Shown here one piece after another: positions 44,795-55,545 of a stretch of 64,000 nucleotides of DNA. The position numbers and the translations under genes are program-made. The notes under the pieces are model-generated. The model searched no databases. It was given only the letters and a program-made list of their open reading frames with translations, and was not told the DNA's origin. The DNA is from Drosophila pseudoobscura. Lineage: Eukaryota; Arthropoda; Insecta; Diptera; Drosophilidae. The DNA lies in assembly GCF_009870125.1 (NCBI RefSeq), contig NC_046683.1:20159001-20223000 (forward strand), given 5' to 3'. Every line of letters starts with the position of its first letter. The first letter of the stretch is position 1.

Positions 44795-46329
44795 TATGTG
44801 GCTTTAATGTTTCTTCATTAGGTTGGCTTTGGCTTTCTTTAATACCGTGCGGCAAGAAAAATAGTTCCAGAGTTTTCAATTGCTGGAGAATACACCACAT
44901 CCCTATTTCTAACGACCACCTTCTAGTCATGGATATTCCCAAAACCTTCCTGCGATCTTTTGAGACTCCATTCAAAATGGGAATGTGTGTTTCGACGCTC
45001 TGATCCAATGTCCGATGGCAATGTTTTGAATTCGTAGCCATCACGTAGGTTCAAGGAATGGAATTTATATTTTAAATAAAGTAAGCTTGGTTTTAAGGAT
45101 ATTTAAGGTCCCAAAAATTGTGTTTGCGTCTTCAGTAACCAGGCCCGTTAAGACTTTTAATGGTATTTCCTTTGCTCAATGGAACGAAGTAGGGGGCTTG
45201 TCGGCTAAGAAGGCCTATAAGTATATGGCGGAAACGTATCATATGGATGCTTACGCAAGGCTCGATTGAGTGAGAGAACCAAGTTCAGAGGAGCCGATTT
45301 CTCCGAATTGGATCGGGTCCGAAGGCTTGGGAACGAAAGTAAGGCAGGGGCAGATCCCGATGTAGAGTGAAAAGCTCCGAATTACACGAATTACAACCGC
45401 CCAACTAGCTGATTGAGTCACCTACGGGCCCAAGCCACGTTCAGCAGCTGGCCGCAGCATACGGCACCCCATCCTCAGCAGATGGAAGCAGGCCACAACA
45501 GTGCCGGCCCCATCAGCAAACATCAGCCAGCCTACTCGTATATGTACATACATACATAAGTATGTGGTTTAGTCGCCTTCAGCGAATTACTTAGTTTTTT
45601 CTCAAGGGAGGGGAATATAGACCGAGAAAGGGTGTGCAGAAAGCAACAGCGTAGCGATAGCTGTAGACCCTCTCATTCCCTCTTCCATTTCTCTCCTTCA
45701 TTCCCTCTTCCCTTCACTGGACCCACGATCTGGGAAGGAAAGCGAAAGAGCGAGACAGGCAATCGCCTGTGCGCCGGTGCGGACGATCGTGGTGGCTTCG
45801 AGAGCATGTTAGTAGTCTCATAGAGCTATTCGTTTTTTTGCCCGTTTCAGCCGACGTTGAAGCGATTCTACGTTGAAGGGGAACGAAGCGCAGAGCGCAT
45901 GTTACTGCCACTTACAGTTGCATTGAATTCACTCTCTCGCCCGCTCTTAATCCGGCCTATACTATGTATCGTCTCCCTCCAATCTCGCTCACACCTTCTT
46001 CTACCAATACCTCCGCAGAGCTATTCAGCACCTTGAACCTGAACATTATACGCGCCTACATTTCCATGTTCAATTTATAGATTACAGATTTTAGTTTTAC
46101 CATTGTTGGGGGGGGGGGGGTCAGTAAAGTTAAGTTTTTTTATGTTAAATAAATTTGTAATGTTGTAATGTTTTTAAGGCCTTGCATTGCGTAACGTTAC
46201 TGTCTAGCTAGTCAGAGTGGCTTAAGGGATCATCGAAAGTGGGAGATGGATACGATGATCATGGTTGGGAGCTGCGAGTATTTGCGGCACTGTGACCTTG
46301 TCCGTTTCTGTTCTTTCTATCACCCGCTT
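44795..46329. other. unassigned
   Basis: No gene recognised. A + stretch around 45205-45268 reads GGLSAKKAYKYMAETYHMDA, which looks protein-like but is isolated. 45620-46050 is rich in tctctc/ccctc tracts. A G13 run is at 46108-46120. Confidence 0.3.
46108..46120. repeat. G13 homopolymer
   Basis: Thirteen consecutive G on +. Confidence 0.9.
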
Positions 46330-46908
46330 TGAGTGTATGGGTGTCCTATGTTTTGAAGATAGTGTCCAATAGAACGGGATTAATAAATGTATTTTTAATA
46401 TTTGCGAGCATGGTATCTGAGCAATGCCCAATATATGTATGTATACCCATCCCTACTCTACCGAAGCCGGAGACACGTGTCGGAGACACTTTCGGGTCGG
46501 CTACAACCCCATCAGCGCGTTCTGTAAAGGAGACATACTTCAACGATTTGAAGGCCAGATAGGTCGACTCCGAGTCGCATGTTTTTACTCAATGAGGATA
46601 AAGAACTTGTCCTTTACCATACCTGATAGGGTGCGGAAATAGCGTACTACTATCACAATAGTCTTTCGGTTTGCATCATCAGTGGCTTCATGGACAATCA
46701 ACGAGTAGTATGAACTTCTTAAAGAGCTTACAGTACGTTCAATAAATATTGTGCCAAATTCCCGAGTTATTTGGGCTGCCTTGGATCGACCACATTTAAT
46801 GTCACACCCTAAGTAAACGAAAAGTTTTGCATGACGACAAACCCTCTTTAGCATGCTTACTAATATCATCTTTGATATGATTTTCCGAATCATTACTTCT
46901 AAATACAT
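46330..46908 (-). pseudogene. hAT-like transposase fragment (DUF4371 type)
   Basis: Minus-strand reading LRSSYYSLIVHEATDDANRK then TIVIVVRYFRTLSGMVKDKF and FILIE, in which VHEATD stands where VDEATD/VDESTD with the catalytic Asp is usual. Downstream (about 46330-46430) a frame reads IGHCSDTMLANIKNTF, matching the next hAT block. Stops and the Asp-to-His change mark it as dead. It is a different hAT lineage from the copy at 53-54.5 kb. Ends not found. Confidence 0.6.
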
Positions 46909-47069
46909 ATGTATAACAATATCATCTTACGCGTAAAGGCCAGGAAAACTTATAAATAAAATTTGCGGCTCGCCTTGGCGCAACAAAAAATATTCAAATA
47001 ATATTATGCAGCCACATAAAAAGGAGGGGAACGTTTTAAGTTGCTGCTGCGACCGCGAATTTACATTTA
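46909..47069. other. unassigned
   Basis: Short AT-rich spacer, nothing seen. Confidence 0.4.
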
Positions 47070-47453
47070 AATCCGATACTCAGTCAGTATGGCTCTTTCG
47101 CCAGAGGGTGCATACAAAGCACGATGAGGAGTGTGTGAAGTAGTGAGAGAGAATGAAAAAGCGTAGCCACTACAATTTACTTTCTTCTTTCTGGCTATAT
47201 TAATTAACCCTTCTAATCTAAATTCGGCAATGATGCTGTAGATGCCACAGATTTTCGTTCTTTCAGGGGGCGGAAGACGGCGTGCTACAATCTTGATTTG
47301 GTGTGATTGCACAGGAGTCTGTACACGAAAGTTGGTTGCTCTTATAGTTTCCGAACATTAGGCGACAGACAGACATATCGTTATATCGACTCGGCAATTG
47401 ATGCTGATCAAAAATATATATGTACATATGTACTTTATGGTGTAGGAAGCGCG
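47070..47453. mobile_element. DINE-1 type element, right end truncated
   Basis: Begins atccgatactcagtcagtat and contains ggagtgtgtgaagtagtgag, attcggcaatgatg, gatgccacagattttcgttc, gggggcggaag, atcgactcggcaattgatgc and ctttatggtgtaggaagcgc. It stops before the gtatcgggta end. Confidence 0.7.
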
Positions 47454-48000
47454 TAGGAAACTAGTGTAATCAATGGAAAACAAACATTCGCCCGAATGTA
47501 TTATATTTAGAAATTTACAGAAATACAATTTTCTGTGGGAGGATCGAGCATTGGGCAGACTGAGAGGCTGTACCTCGTCTGGAAAAGCTTCCTTACAAGC
47601 TCTCCAATTTACTCTCAAAATACCGCAATTATAAATCATATGATATCAATTCTTGAGAAAGACCTCGATATCTATGGAAGGATATGGAATTTTCTTTCAA
47701 AATACGCGTGAGATACAATTTAATTAATTTTATTTATTTTAATTTTATTTGTGTATGTGTACGTGTTTCTTTTGATTGAAAGAGATTCTGCAGCATCTTC
47801 GGTTCCATAAAATATTTACAAAGTAGCTTAAACTAATCATGTTGATATTTGTCCAAAATACTATAGGATGATTGCGAAAGATGTGGGCTCTTTGCGCTTA
47901 AATTGTTCATATTGTCATTATTTCTCTGTTTGGGGCATATTGTCGTTTCGTCAGTGTGTATGCATTATTGTTTCTATGTATCTGTGTGCCTAATTGCCCT
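47454..48000. other. unassigned AT-rich DNA
   Basis: No gene seen. Confidence 0.4.
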
Positions 48001-48170
48001 GTAGAACCAAAGGGGTCAATTGACCCCTCCGAACTAGTTCTGCGCTGTTTACCGCGCAACTAGCTACGCAACTAGTTACGCGGGAAGCGAACGCAGACCA
48101 GGTCTTCGTCGACTACAATGTACTAGTTCTGCAACTAGTTACGCGGGAAGCGAACGCGGACCAGTCGAAA
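48001..48170. repeat. ACTAGTT-rich repeat block, left of the DUF4806-like gene
   Basis: Contains an 18-bp perfect palindrome aggggtcaattgacccct (48011-48028) and a 34-bp direct repeat starting gcaactagttacgcgggaag, at 48068-48101 and 48131-48164, with one difference. A gcaactagctacg motif at 48056-48068 recurs in the right block. At 48189-48215 an 8-bp hairpin (ccgccttc...gaaggcgg) follows. Confidence 0.8.
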
Positions 48171-48282
48171 AAGAACCGAAAAACGAAACCGCCTTCGGTT
48201 TGTTTTTGAAGGCGGCAAATAACCGCAATTCCGTGAAGTTACAGTGCCCACTCAGCTAGTTTTTACCGAGCCACGACATGCA

Positions 48283-48923
48283 ATGAGCACCGAAATGGTA
48301 AGTTAATCGTGATATTTTACTGTAGTTGCGATCGTGGAATGAAAGAGACAAGAATTTACACAAACAAAATGCATTTGTTTTCCTCGTTTGCTTTATGCGT
48401 TGATTTTGTTCACTTCTGTACAAGATCTAATCGCTGGAAGAGTCTTTTGTGTGAACATTTATTAAAAAAGTGGAAAAGATTTAATAAATAAATCAAATTA
48501 ATATAAACAGGTACGTGCAAATACTTTTAGAAACTCTAAAACAGGAGAATGCAGTTATTCGTGGTAAGACTAATAAAGATTAACAGAAAAATATTTGTAT
48601 AATCAAATTAATTAACAACATTGTTTTTAGATCAATTGAATGCAGTGGTCCAAATTTTAGCGGATCAAACTGTTTTAATAAAGCAGCTGGTAAAGGAGAA
48701 GGGGGAATTGAATCCCATTCGGGGACAGTTCCCTATAAAACGTGAGGAAGAACTTATAGAACTGGAAGAAAAAATAAAATTAAATAGAGACATTTATGTA
48801 AGTATATCTAAACTCTAAATTTTATGACTTTTTTCTCTGTCTTATCTTTATATTTTAATGTTTCACTTACAGATAACAGCAATGAAATCAATTCTCCAGT
48901 GCCAAAAACCAGGAGTAGGCTAA
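48283..48923 (+). pseudogene. spliced DUF4806-like coiled-coil gene, probably truncated
   Basis: Three coding exons with GT-AG introns in matching phases: 48511-48563 (acceptor aacag, donor G|GTAAGA), 48631-48797 (donor TAT|GTAAGT), 48873-48923 (TAA stop). They read YVQILLETLKQENAVIR, then DQLNAVVQILADQTVLIKQL, then a charged part and FPIKREEELIELEEKI, then ITAMKSILQCQKPGVG. The leucine-heptad coiled coil followed by FPIK-EEEL-ELEE is the layout of insect DUF4806 proteins; the rest of that domain is missing. A candidate first exon (ATG 48283, MSTEM, donor ATG|GTAAGT) joins one base out of frame, so either the true first exon is elsewhere or the gene is broken. The repeats on both sides suggest it may be cargo of a mobile unit. 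Confidence 0.55.
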
Positions 48924-49009
48924 GCATCATATAATTAAAAATTATTCGTTATAATGAAAGACATTGTGTTTTTATTTTTTTATTATTCCAGACTGCCAGA
49001 TTGACTACT

Positions 49010-49320
49010 ACCAGTAGTCAGTTCGGAACTAGTTACTGGTAACTAGGTCAGAGCTAGCTACAGGTAATCGAAGGGTAGTCGAGTGGGGAACTAGTTGCTG
49101 GCTTTCTACTGGTAACTAGTTCGGAACTACCTCCTGAGCAACTAGCTACGGGTAATCGAAGGGTAATCGAGCGGGAACCAGGGGTGGTTCCGCCCTAGGA
49201 CATGCATGTGTTAAATTCTCCGCTGAAATACATTGCGGGTAATCGATCTGGAACCAGGGAGGTGAGAATGGTAGCTAGTGCGGCACCAGTGCGGAACTAG
49301 TTGCCTGGTACTAGAGGGTG
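49010..49320. repeat. ACTAGTT-rich repeat block, right of the DUF4806-like gene
   Basis: Two imperfect direct units of about 38 bp, ctagctacaggtaatcgaag (from 49053) and ctagctacgggtaatcgaag (from 49142), a partial third (gcgggtaatcgatctggaac, near 49235), and repeated cggaactagtt. It shares gcaactagctacg (49138-49150) with the left block, in the same orientation. Confidence 0.75.
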
Positions 49321-49694
49321 CAATAAGTGCTATATAGGCGCACACATATGTACATACATACGTATGTGGTACATACACTCCTCGCTAGTTGAATAGGACA
49401 CTCCATTAATTCAGTTTTTATAAGCCACTGCTCACAAGCTAAGCATGTTAGACTCAATTTACTCTTTATAGTAATTAATTTAATTAATCATTAATTGGAC
49501 AAAAGAAAGATTTAGTTATTATGGTTAAAGTATTTATAAAATAGTATTTACGAAAACACGGCAACAGTCGGGGTCATAATATTGTTTCACTTGAAAATTA
49601 TATGTAATGCCTGCCGTATGGTCATGGTTACACTAGGCAACAAAAGTTAACTTTTACCTTAAGCTTCGAACCAAACCGAATTTTTCTGATGGAT
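49321..49694. other. unassigned
   Basis: AT-rich, nothing recognised. Confidence 0.4.
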
Positions 49695-49960
49695 TTGAAA
49701 GAGGGGGAACGTTGTGAGTCGCAGCTAGTGCAGCAACTCTACATTTATGACCGATGCTCCCCTCCGTCAGGGGGCGCTCACTGCAACAGGAAGAGTGTGT
49801 GAAAGGGTGGGAGCCACTCCACTGAAATTTCATTTGCATCTTCTCAGTATAATATTCATCCGATCTGATCCAGATTCGGCAATCTGCTAGATAGTCTAGT
49901 CTTCTAGTTTTTTTTTGTATCTTTAAATTTGTGGATGCCAAAGATTCTCGTTTTTTGTGG
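49695..49960. mobile_element. DINE-1 type element, internal fragment
   Basis: aggaagagtgtgtgaaaggg, gatctgatccagattcggca, atctgctagatag and gtggatgccaaagattctcg match the left-middle part of the family. Both ends missing. Confidence 0.6.
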
Positions 49961-50099
49961 GAACGAAATACAGAAATGGATACAAAAATTTGTTTGCTAA
50001 TGTTTTCTAATGGTATTTGGTGTTTAAATATAAGTTAATAAGAAGGTTTAAGATATAAATTTAAAATTTATAATAGTTTGTTGTCTCAACCTTTCTGCT

Positions 50100-50430
50100 C
50101 CAAAATATGGCAAGTCCGGTTTAGAAGAGTGGCATACAAATTGAACTATTCAAGACGATTCCATGTCCTAAATGAATGTCCTGCCAACCATCCCCAAACG
50201 TTTTTGATGATATTCAAACCTGGTGTGGAGGGCGGCCAGCTTAATATCTCCAAGCTTTGGCTCTTTTTAAACGCATTAACAATCTGGGCTGTATGTATAG
50301 GCGGATTATCATGTTGATAAATCCACGATAGGTGGAAAAAAGAATTTATTGAACACCTCCGACTCTGCTATGCACACTATCAAAATAATGCGGATGTTGT
50401 AAAAATAGTAGCTATAGCCATATGAGAAGA
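50100..50430 (-). pseudogene. Tc1-like transposase relic
   Basis: Minus-strand reading WIYQHDNPPIHTAQIVNAFK (second catalytic Asp in QHDN), SLEILSWPPSTPGLNIIKNV, WGWLAGHSF. The usual SPDLNPIENLWGWLAR has become TPGLNIIKNVWGWLAG, so the catalytic Glu is now Lys. Upstream parts are only faintly readable. Dead. It is not the same family as the Tc1-like element at 43.8-44.8 kb, which has EHLWDLLD at this place. Confidence 0.75.
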
Positions 50431-51378
50431 CCTCACGATGACACTTCGAGACCCAGGTCACAAATGCGAGTCAAAAACGTATGCGTTTCGCTTTTCGAAT
50501 CGGTTTAAGAGGTAAACTCTACTTTATTTTTAAATTTTTAATTTTTTTTAAGCATTTAAATTACCTCAATGAATTGTTGTTATTAAGAGCAGTGTGTGTG
50601 CAGCCCTTTATGTTTTTCTAAGTGTTGGCTCCCCCGGATTGGTTAAGCTGTTTTAGAATAAGATATTTCCTGTTCCCATTTCTGTTAAATTTAGGTTGAC
50701 TTTAGGTCTTTTTTTTAAATTAAATAGTCAGTTTTAACACTAAAAATATTATTAATTAATTATATGTGTCCATTTGTAAAAGATTATGATTAAACCAAAC
50801 GCATATCGGTCAAATTTCACGCATTCGATAAATCTAATTTTGAATTTACAAAGTGAATCGAAACTGTATTGTTCTTAGTTTGTAAACAGTGTGTGATAGA
50901 AAACTGACTTAATGGGTTTGTTCTATTCAAGTGGCGAGGAGTGTATATACATATATCCGAATTCAGCTTAACAAATACAGCGCTAAAAGCATAACCTAAA
51001 TGAATTAAATGCGGGACAGAGATAGGAAGAGAAAAAGAGAGAGACAAAAGGGAAGCCGTATACAGTGTGCAACGCTTCAAGCGGTGCTCCTGCTGCCTAC
51101 CATGCAATCCCATACCATACCATCCCGTACATCTATCTCGCTCTCTTTCCCATCTGGCGACTGGAAGTTTCCATGAAATATCACAAAATAAAAAGTGAAT
51201 TATGCTCCTGTGCGGCCTATCCAAGCAGCGCAGCAGTAGTTTCGGAAACAGTCAGGGAGTAACAGCGGAAAAAGCGCGAGATGGAGAAGAGAAAATAAAT
51301 AGATACATAAACATCATGAAAAAGTACATATATATAGAACTTAATTGAAACTTTTTAGTTTTAATCTTCACTTTAATT
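50431..51378. other. unassigned
   Basis: AT-rich at first, then a gagaga-containing part around 51010-51060. A 135-codon minus open stretch at 50817-51224 has no motif. Confidence 0.35.
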
Positions 51379-52014
51379 ATGAAAAATAGAACAAGCTTCA
51401 GTAGCAAATCAAAGGAAGGGCCAGCGGAGAGCTACATGAAGTTGTCCGAAGTTGCAATGTATAATCTGCTAGTTCAGTAAAACCTCCCACAGTTCAAGAG
51501 TTTCTATATCGACTCTCAGCACTGGCCGCAGATGGTTTGAGCAATGATTTCAGTTGTTTATGCAAGAATTGGCACATCGCTATTTTGGATGAGATGGGTG
51601 ATCGGAAAGTTGTAGGTAGTGTAGATTGGAAAGAGTTTTGCGAAGCCCTTAGGGGCCGGAATCAAGATCACAAGGATGATGCATTTATGGATGTGTGAGT
51701 TTTTGATGTTTTTTAAGACGACTTAGTGACTCTTGCGCTATTTCTCTGAATAAGTATAGATTAGTACCATTCATGCCATTCTTAATAAATCTAGATTTTA
51801 AGCAGAAATTTTATGTTATTGACTACGGCATTGGAGAGGTACTTGTACAGTTATCAGACGAGGAAGTAGAGAACATCATGGCGTTTATGTCCTCAATGGT
51901 GCACAACGCAACTATATTATTCCAGAACGTGAGTGTCTCGCAGGTCTTGAGAAAATCGAACGATTCCGGTGCTACTTAGAGTTGCAGGAGTTGGAAGTAT
52001 GGCTACTGCGATAA
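51379..52014 (+). pseudogene. three-exon orphan gene with one frame break
   Basis: Exon 1 starts at ATG 51379 (MKNRTSFSSKSKEGPAESYM) and runs to a donor at 51695 (ATGT|GTGAGT). Exon 2 is 51760-51928 (acceptor agtatag, donor AAC|GTGAGT). Exon 3 is 51988-52014 (acceptor gttgcag), ending ELEVWLLR and TAA. Introns are 65 and 59 nt. Exon phases match (GT|A gives Val). The frame is broken once near 51477, where VQ is followed by TAA while the -1 or +2 frame continues KPPTVQEFLYRLSALAADGL. The predicted product, about 168 aa, is helical and leucine-rich: CKNWHIAILDEMGDRKVVG, VDWKEFCEALRG, FMDVLVPFMPFLINLDFKQK, LSDEEVENIMAFMSSMVHNA. I do not recognise it. Two well-formed introns argue for a real gene that has recently decayed. 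Confidence 0.55.
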
Positions 52015-53141
52015 CCAAATCTGAAAGGTGGATTAGATCGGTGGTCGGTCCATTTTCTTGCTCTTATTCAGATATAGCTTCCCTTGGCAAAATATTTCCC
52101 GAGATCCATATACACTAATATTGTCTTAGTGACAACAATATATACAAACGGCCAGTGGTGAATCTAGTAACCAGAATAGTTGGATACTATGGCTTCCAGT
52201 GGGATTGACTCAGGATGTTATTAAAATATTTCACGATTCTATTGTTACTTCACACTGCGGTATGGGTAAGACCAAAGAAAATATAAATAGAGACAAAATT
52301 CCTGGCTTACCACGCAATATATTTACGCACTCTAAAGTGTACTCCCCGTCATATAATGAAACAAATTGAGAGATAAGTGGGTAAATAGCTGGGATATTTG
52401 CGGGTAATTCAAAGCCATGTGATCCCAATATCTTCCGAATATCTGTGAGAGCAATTAGATGCGATGCGCCAGCCCGCGCTTTTATATTGGGTGTGTATTC
52501 GGGCTTGTATTCTTGTAACTATTGCATTCAGAAAGAAGAAACTTGCTGTGAGCTCTAATTTTCAAGAAATCATTTAACCCACCACGAACCAATAATATCA
52601 TCTGTTAAGCTACTGAGCTTCTTCAGGAGCTGTAACGCTTGGATGAAGCCAAGAGCAGGCCCCGCAAATAACGGTTGACACTTTCGGCGTTTCTGATAAA
52701 AACCTCTCATTGACGGACACATTGAGAAAAGGGACAGAAAAGAGCCGATCTAATCTGTTTTTGCTTAACTCGCTCTTCGCTCAAGCAAAGACCGATTTTT
52801 TCACATCTCTTTTGTTCCTGTTTTTCACTGAGCATCTTGTCGCGAGCGAACGAAAAAGTGTCTTTTGCGTCTGTATGTATGCGTGCTTGTACGTGTGGTG
52901 GCTGTGGAAACGATTTGGAGCTTAAAATGAATCAGGAAAATCAAAACAAAAATGTTCGTTTGTGTTATAAAGGAAGGCCATTTTTGCTCTTGGATAGTCT
53001 CTCTCTCTCTCTCTGAATGATTCCTATAACGTTACGCAATGTAATGAATTATGCGAAAATACATACATACATATGTACATATGTGTCTATCAAAGACAAC
53101 ATAAAAAGTCTTACAAAGGGAAATAATATCACTTAAAATAG
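52015..53141. other. unassigned
   Basis: No gene recognised. Contains a (CT)n run at about 52998-53016. It may include the 5' end of the hAT element. Confidence 0.35.
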
Positions 53142-54471
53142 ATGTTGCCACTAGAATGGACAAAGCAATTTTGGGTGTAAATTTACAAATAATACACTCA
53201 ACGATGAGTAAGAGTGAGATCGTCGCAAAGACTTTAGGGATGATATAGCTACTACATTCGCATACCGGGCTGTACATCAAAGAAAAACTATGGAGATCCT
53301 ACAAGATTACGGTATAGAGCTTGATCAAGTCTTCAGGTAAGAATTAAATTACAGACATCAAATTCTAATTATCTTCAACGTCAAAGAAAAATAATTGTAC
53401 GTGCAGCATTACATCGGATAATGTTAGAAATATGATTAAAGCCATTGACATTTAAATGATGATGCTACGAAAGAATCTCTTTTGGATGACGACGAAGAAT
53501 GGAGACGATTTTATGGAAAATCTTGATACCATTGAACTGGCAAATATTCACCTCGTGCACACCGTGCTGCACTCGCGCTTTAATTATGCGTGTTTGACGT
53601 TAACAAGCAGTTCGAAATCAGCTATAAGATTAATAGTTGCCGCAAAGTGTGCAAAGCGCTGCGTACAGGAACCTATAGGTAAGTAAAGATATCACATTTT
53701 TTTCTTTAATTATGTAACATAGACAAGCTAAGCACTATTTAAACTGCACAGACGTATCTTAATCGACCACAAAAAACCATTCCTTCGCGAGACGTTGTCA
53801 CTAGATGGAATTCCACTTACATAATGTTGGACAAATTATTTGAATTAAAGGAGTTTCTTACCGTGGAGTCTATTATGAGTTGACTGGGATTGGATTGAAC
53901 TTTATATTGCTGCGTTCAAAGACACGTAAAACTGCACCAGAAGCAATTAGTGTACAGTGAGTTCTTTATAATATGGATGGAGCTCAAACTGAAGTGCGAA
54001 AAAAGTCAAAATTATATGACAAAAAAGTTATTGCAACAGATTACAAAACGAGAATGCAAGTTGCTCGAAAATGAAGCATTATTAGCTGCAATTTATATGG
54101 TAGTAAACATAATATGAACTGACCAACAAAAATTGTTGGACAAACAAAAATTTAGCTAACAAAAAAAGAGCCAAACCCAAAAAGAGCCATTTCCTGAACA
54201 ATTTCTGCAACATTTTTACTGATGTAGAGAACTTTGCTATGAACGATGGCCGTTTACCATTAAATGCCGATATATTGCAGTTTTTTCCAACATGAAGCTA
54301 AGATTACCACACTTGAATTCGCTCACACAGGTGGTGCTGGCTACACCGGCCACTCAGGTATCGGTCGAACGAGCATTTTCAGCGCCTTATTATATTTTGA
54401 ATGAAAAACGTTGCTCTATAAGTGCGAAAAATAGTAACTCCTTGTTAGTGGTTAAGCTTAATTCTTATTAA
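53142..54471 (+). pseudogene. hAT transposase relic with introns
   Basis: DDE transposase of the hAT superfamily, decayed. Blocks in order: MDKAILGVNLQIIHSTMSKS and EIVAKTLGMI (53155-53250), DYGIELDQVF (about 53305-53335), SITSDNVRNMIKAID (53405-53452), HLNDDATKESLLDDDEEWRR, CRKVCKALRTGTY (about 53638-53678), SRDVVTRWNSTYIMLDKLFE (about 53788-53847), RECKLLENEALLAAIYM (about 54050-54101), and the C-terminal dimerisation block TPATQVSVERAFSAPYYILN (about 54340-54400) ending VVKLNSY. Splice sites are still visible: intron 53337-53406 joins AG|C to give Ser in frame; a second, 53679-53751 (TATAG|GTAAGT...CACAG), is one base out of phase. Stops and frame changes occur in several places. Terminal repeats were not found. 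Confidence 0.8.
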
Positions 54472-55261
54472 TAAAAAATATATATACATACATCCATATG
54501 TACAAAATAATTTATAACGGTGAGAGACCGTGTCTGCGTGGTCTTTTCCAGTTACGTCAGGGTTGAGAAAGCAAAGGAAAAAAGTGTTGCCCGTTGTTTG
54601 CGAGCTATGGCCAAGAGTGAAGGATCTCAGCGCCACCTAGTGGTCGGCACGGTAGGGTCCTGTGGCAGAGCAAGCGCCATCTATGCTATAAGTATGGGGG
54701 TCACGAAAAGGGGCATAGAAAGGGGTGAGAGATTAACAGGCTGAATTGTCAACTTTCGCTGGAAGTTCGCCTTCCTCTTTGAGATGGCCCGAGAGCTCTA
54801 GCTTTCCTAGGGGCTTGGCTTCGGTCCCATCCCGTTTTGGCGCCGAGAGAAGGGGGTCGAGAGGAGCAGCCGCCAAGATCGGAGTTGAATTTGCCGGCCC
54901 AAGTCAATAGGCACTAAAAAGGGGCATGGCGAGGTGTACGATAGATTCTCATCAGCGGAAAGGTCCCGGAGGAAAAACGGAGTAAATGCGAAAAAAAATA
55001 AAAATAAACGGAAAAAAATACCTTCAATAATAATATGTTTTAGAGTTAAGTAATCTTATATATTTTTTTTTGTTGGTTTTTTTTTGTGTGTAATAATTGG
55101 TGGCAGTCGGCGAAAGGCAGACGAAGGCAAGGGCAAAAAGGGAAGACCCGAAGCATTTTTCGATCCAAAAACTGGAATAAATGTTACAGAGTAACAGTGG
55201 AGAAAACAAAGAATTTTTTTTTTTTGTAAGTGAGTTGTTTCCGTTTCGCTTTTGTGCTACT
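54472..55261. other. unassigned
   Basis: Begins with the AT-rich tail after the hAT stop. The part 54630-54960 (cgccacctagtggtcggcac, then several agggggtcgagagg-like phrases) is G-rich and might be a repeat. No gene. Confidence 0.3.
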
Positions 55262-55545
55262 CAATCTTGGGGCCGAAATGGAGTTCCATTTTCAGGTCCG
55301 GATCAGGTCAGGAAATTAATTTTTCATTTCGACTCAAAGCCCGCTTTGAGGGGCAAAGCCAAGTGAGAAAAGTGAGAGCCACTCACAAAGAAAAGGAGAG
55401 TGAGATAAACACCAGGATTTTTCTTCCTCCCTTTTCGGTCTTCCTATTGACTCTCCGCAAGCGGAAACGCTTCTTTCTGGACGTTACACACATCCACTAT
55501 CACCACAAATCTAAAATATTTTTAGTACCGGGTACAATAAAATTA
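55262..55545. mobile_element. DINE-1 type element, partial with intact right end
   Basis: Right end gaaacgcttctttctggacg, ttacacacatccactatcac, then agtaccgggtac. The left part is rearranged; the gactcggctattgatgctga block is missing. Confidence 0.55.

Noticed and set aside
48283..48297. MSTEM first exon of the DUF4806-like gene
   Set aside because: The donor is good, but the join to the next exon is one base out of frame and leads to a stop at the following exon junction, so I do not claim it as the true start.
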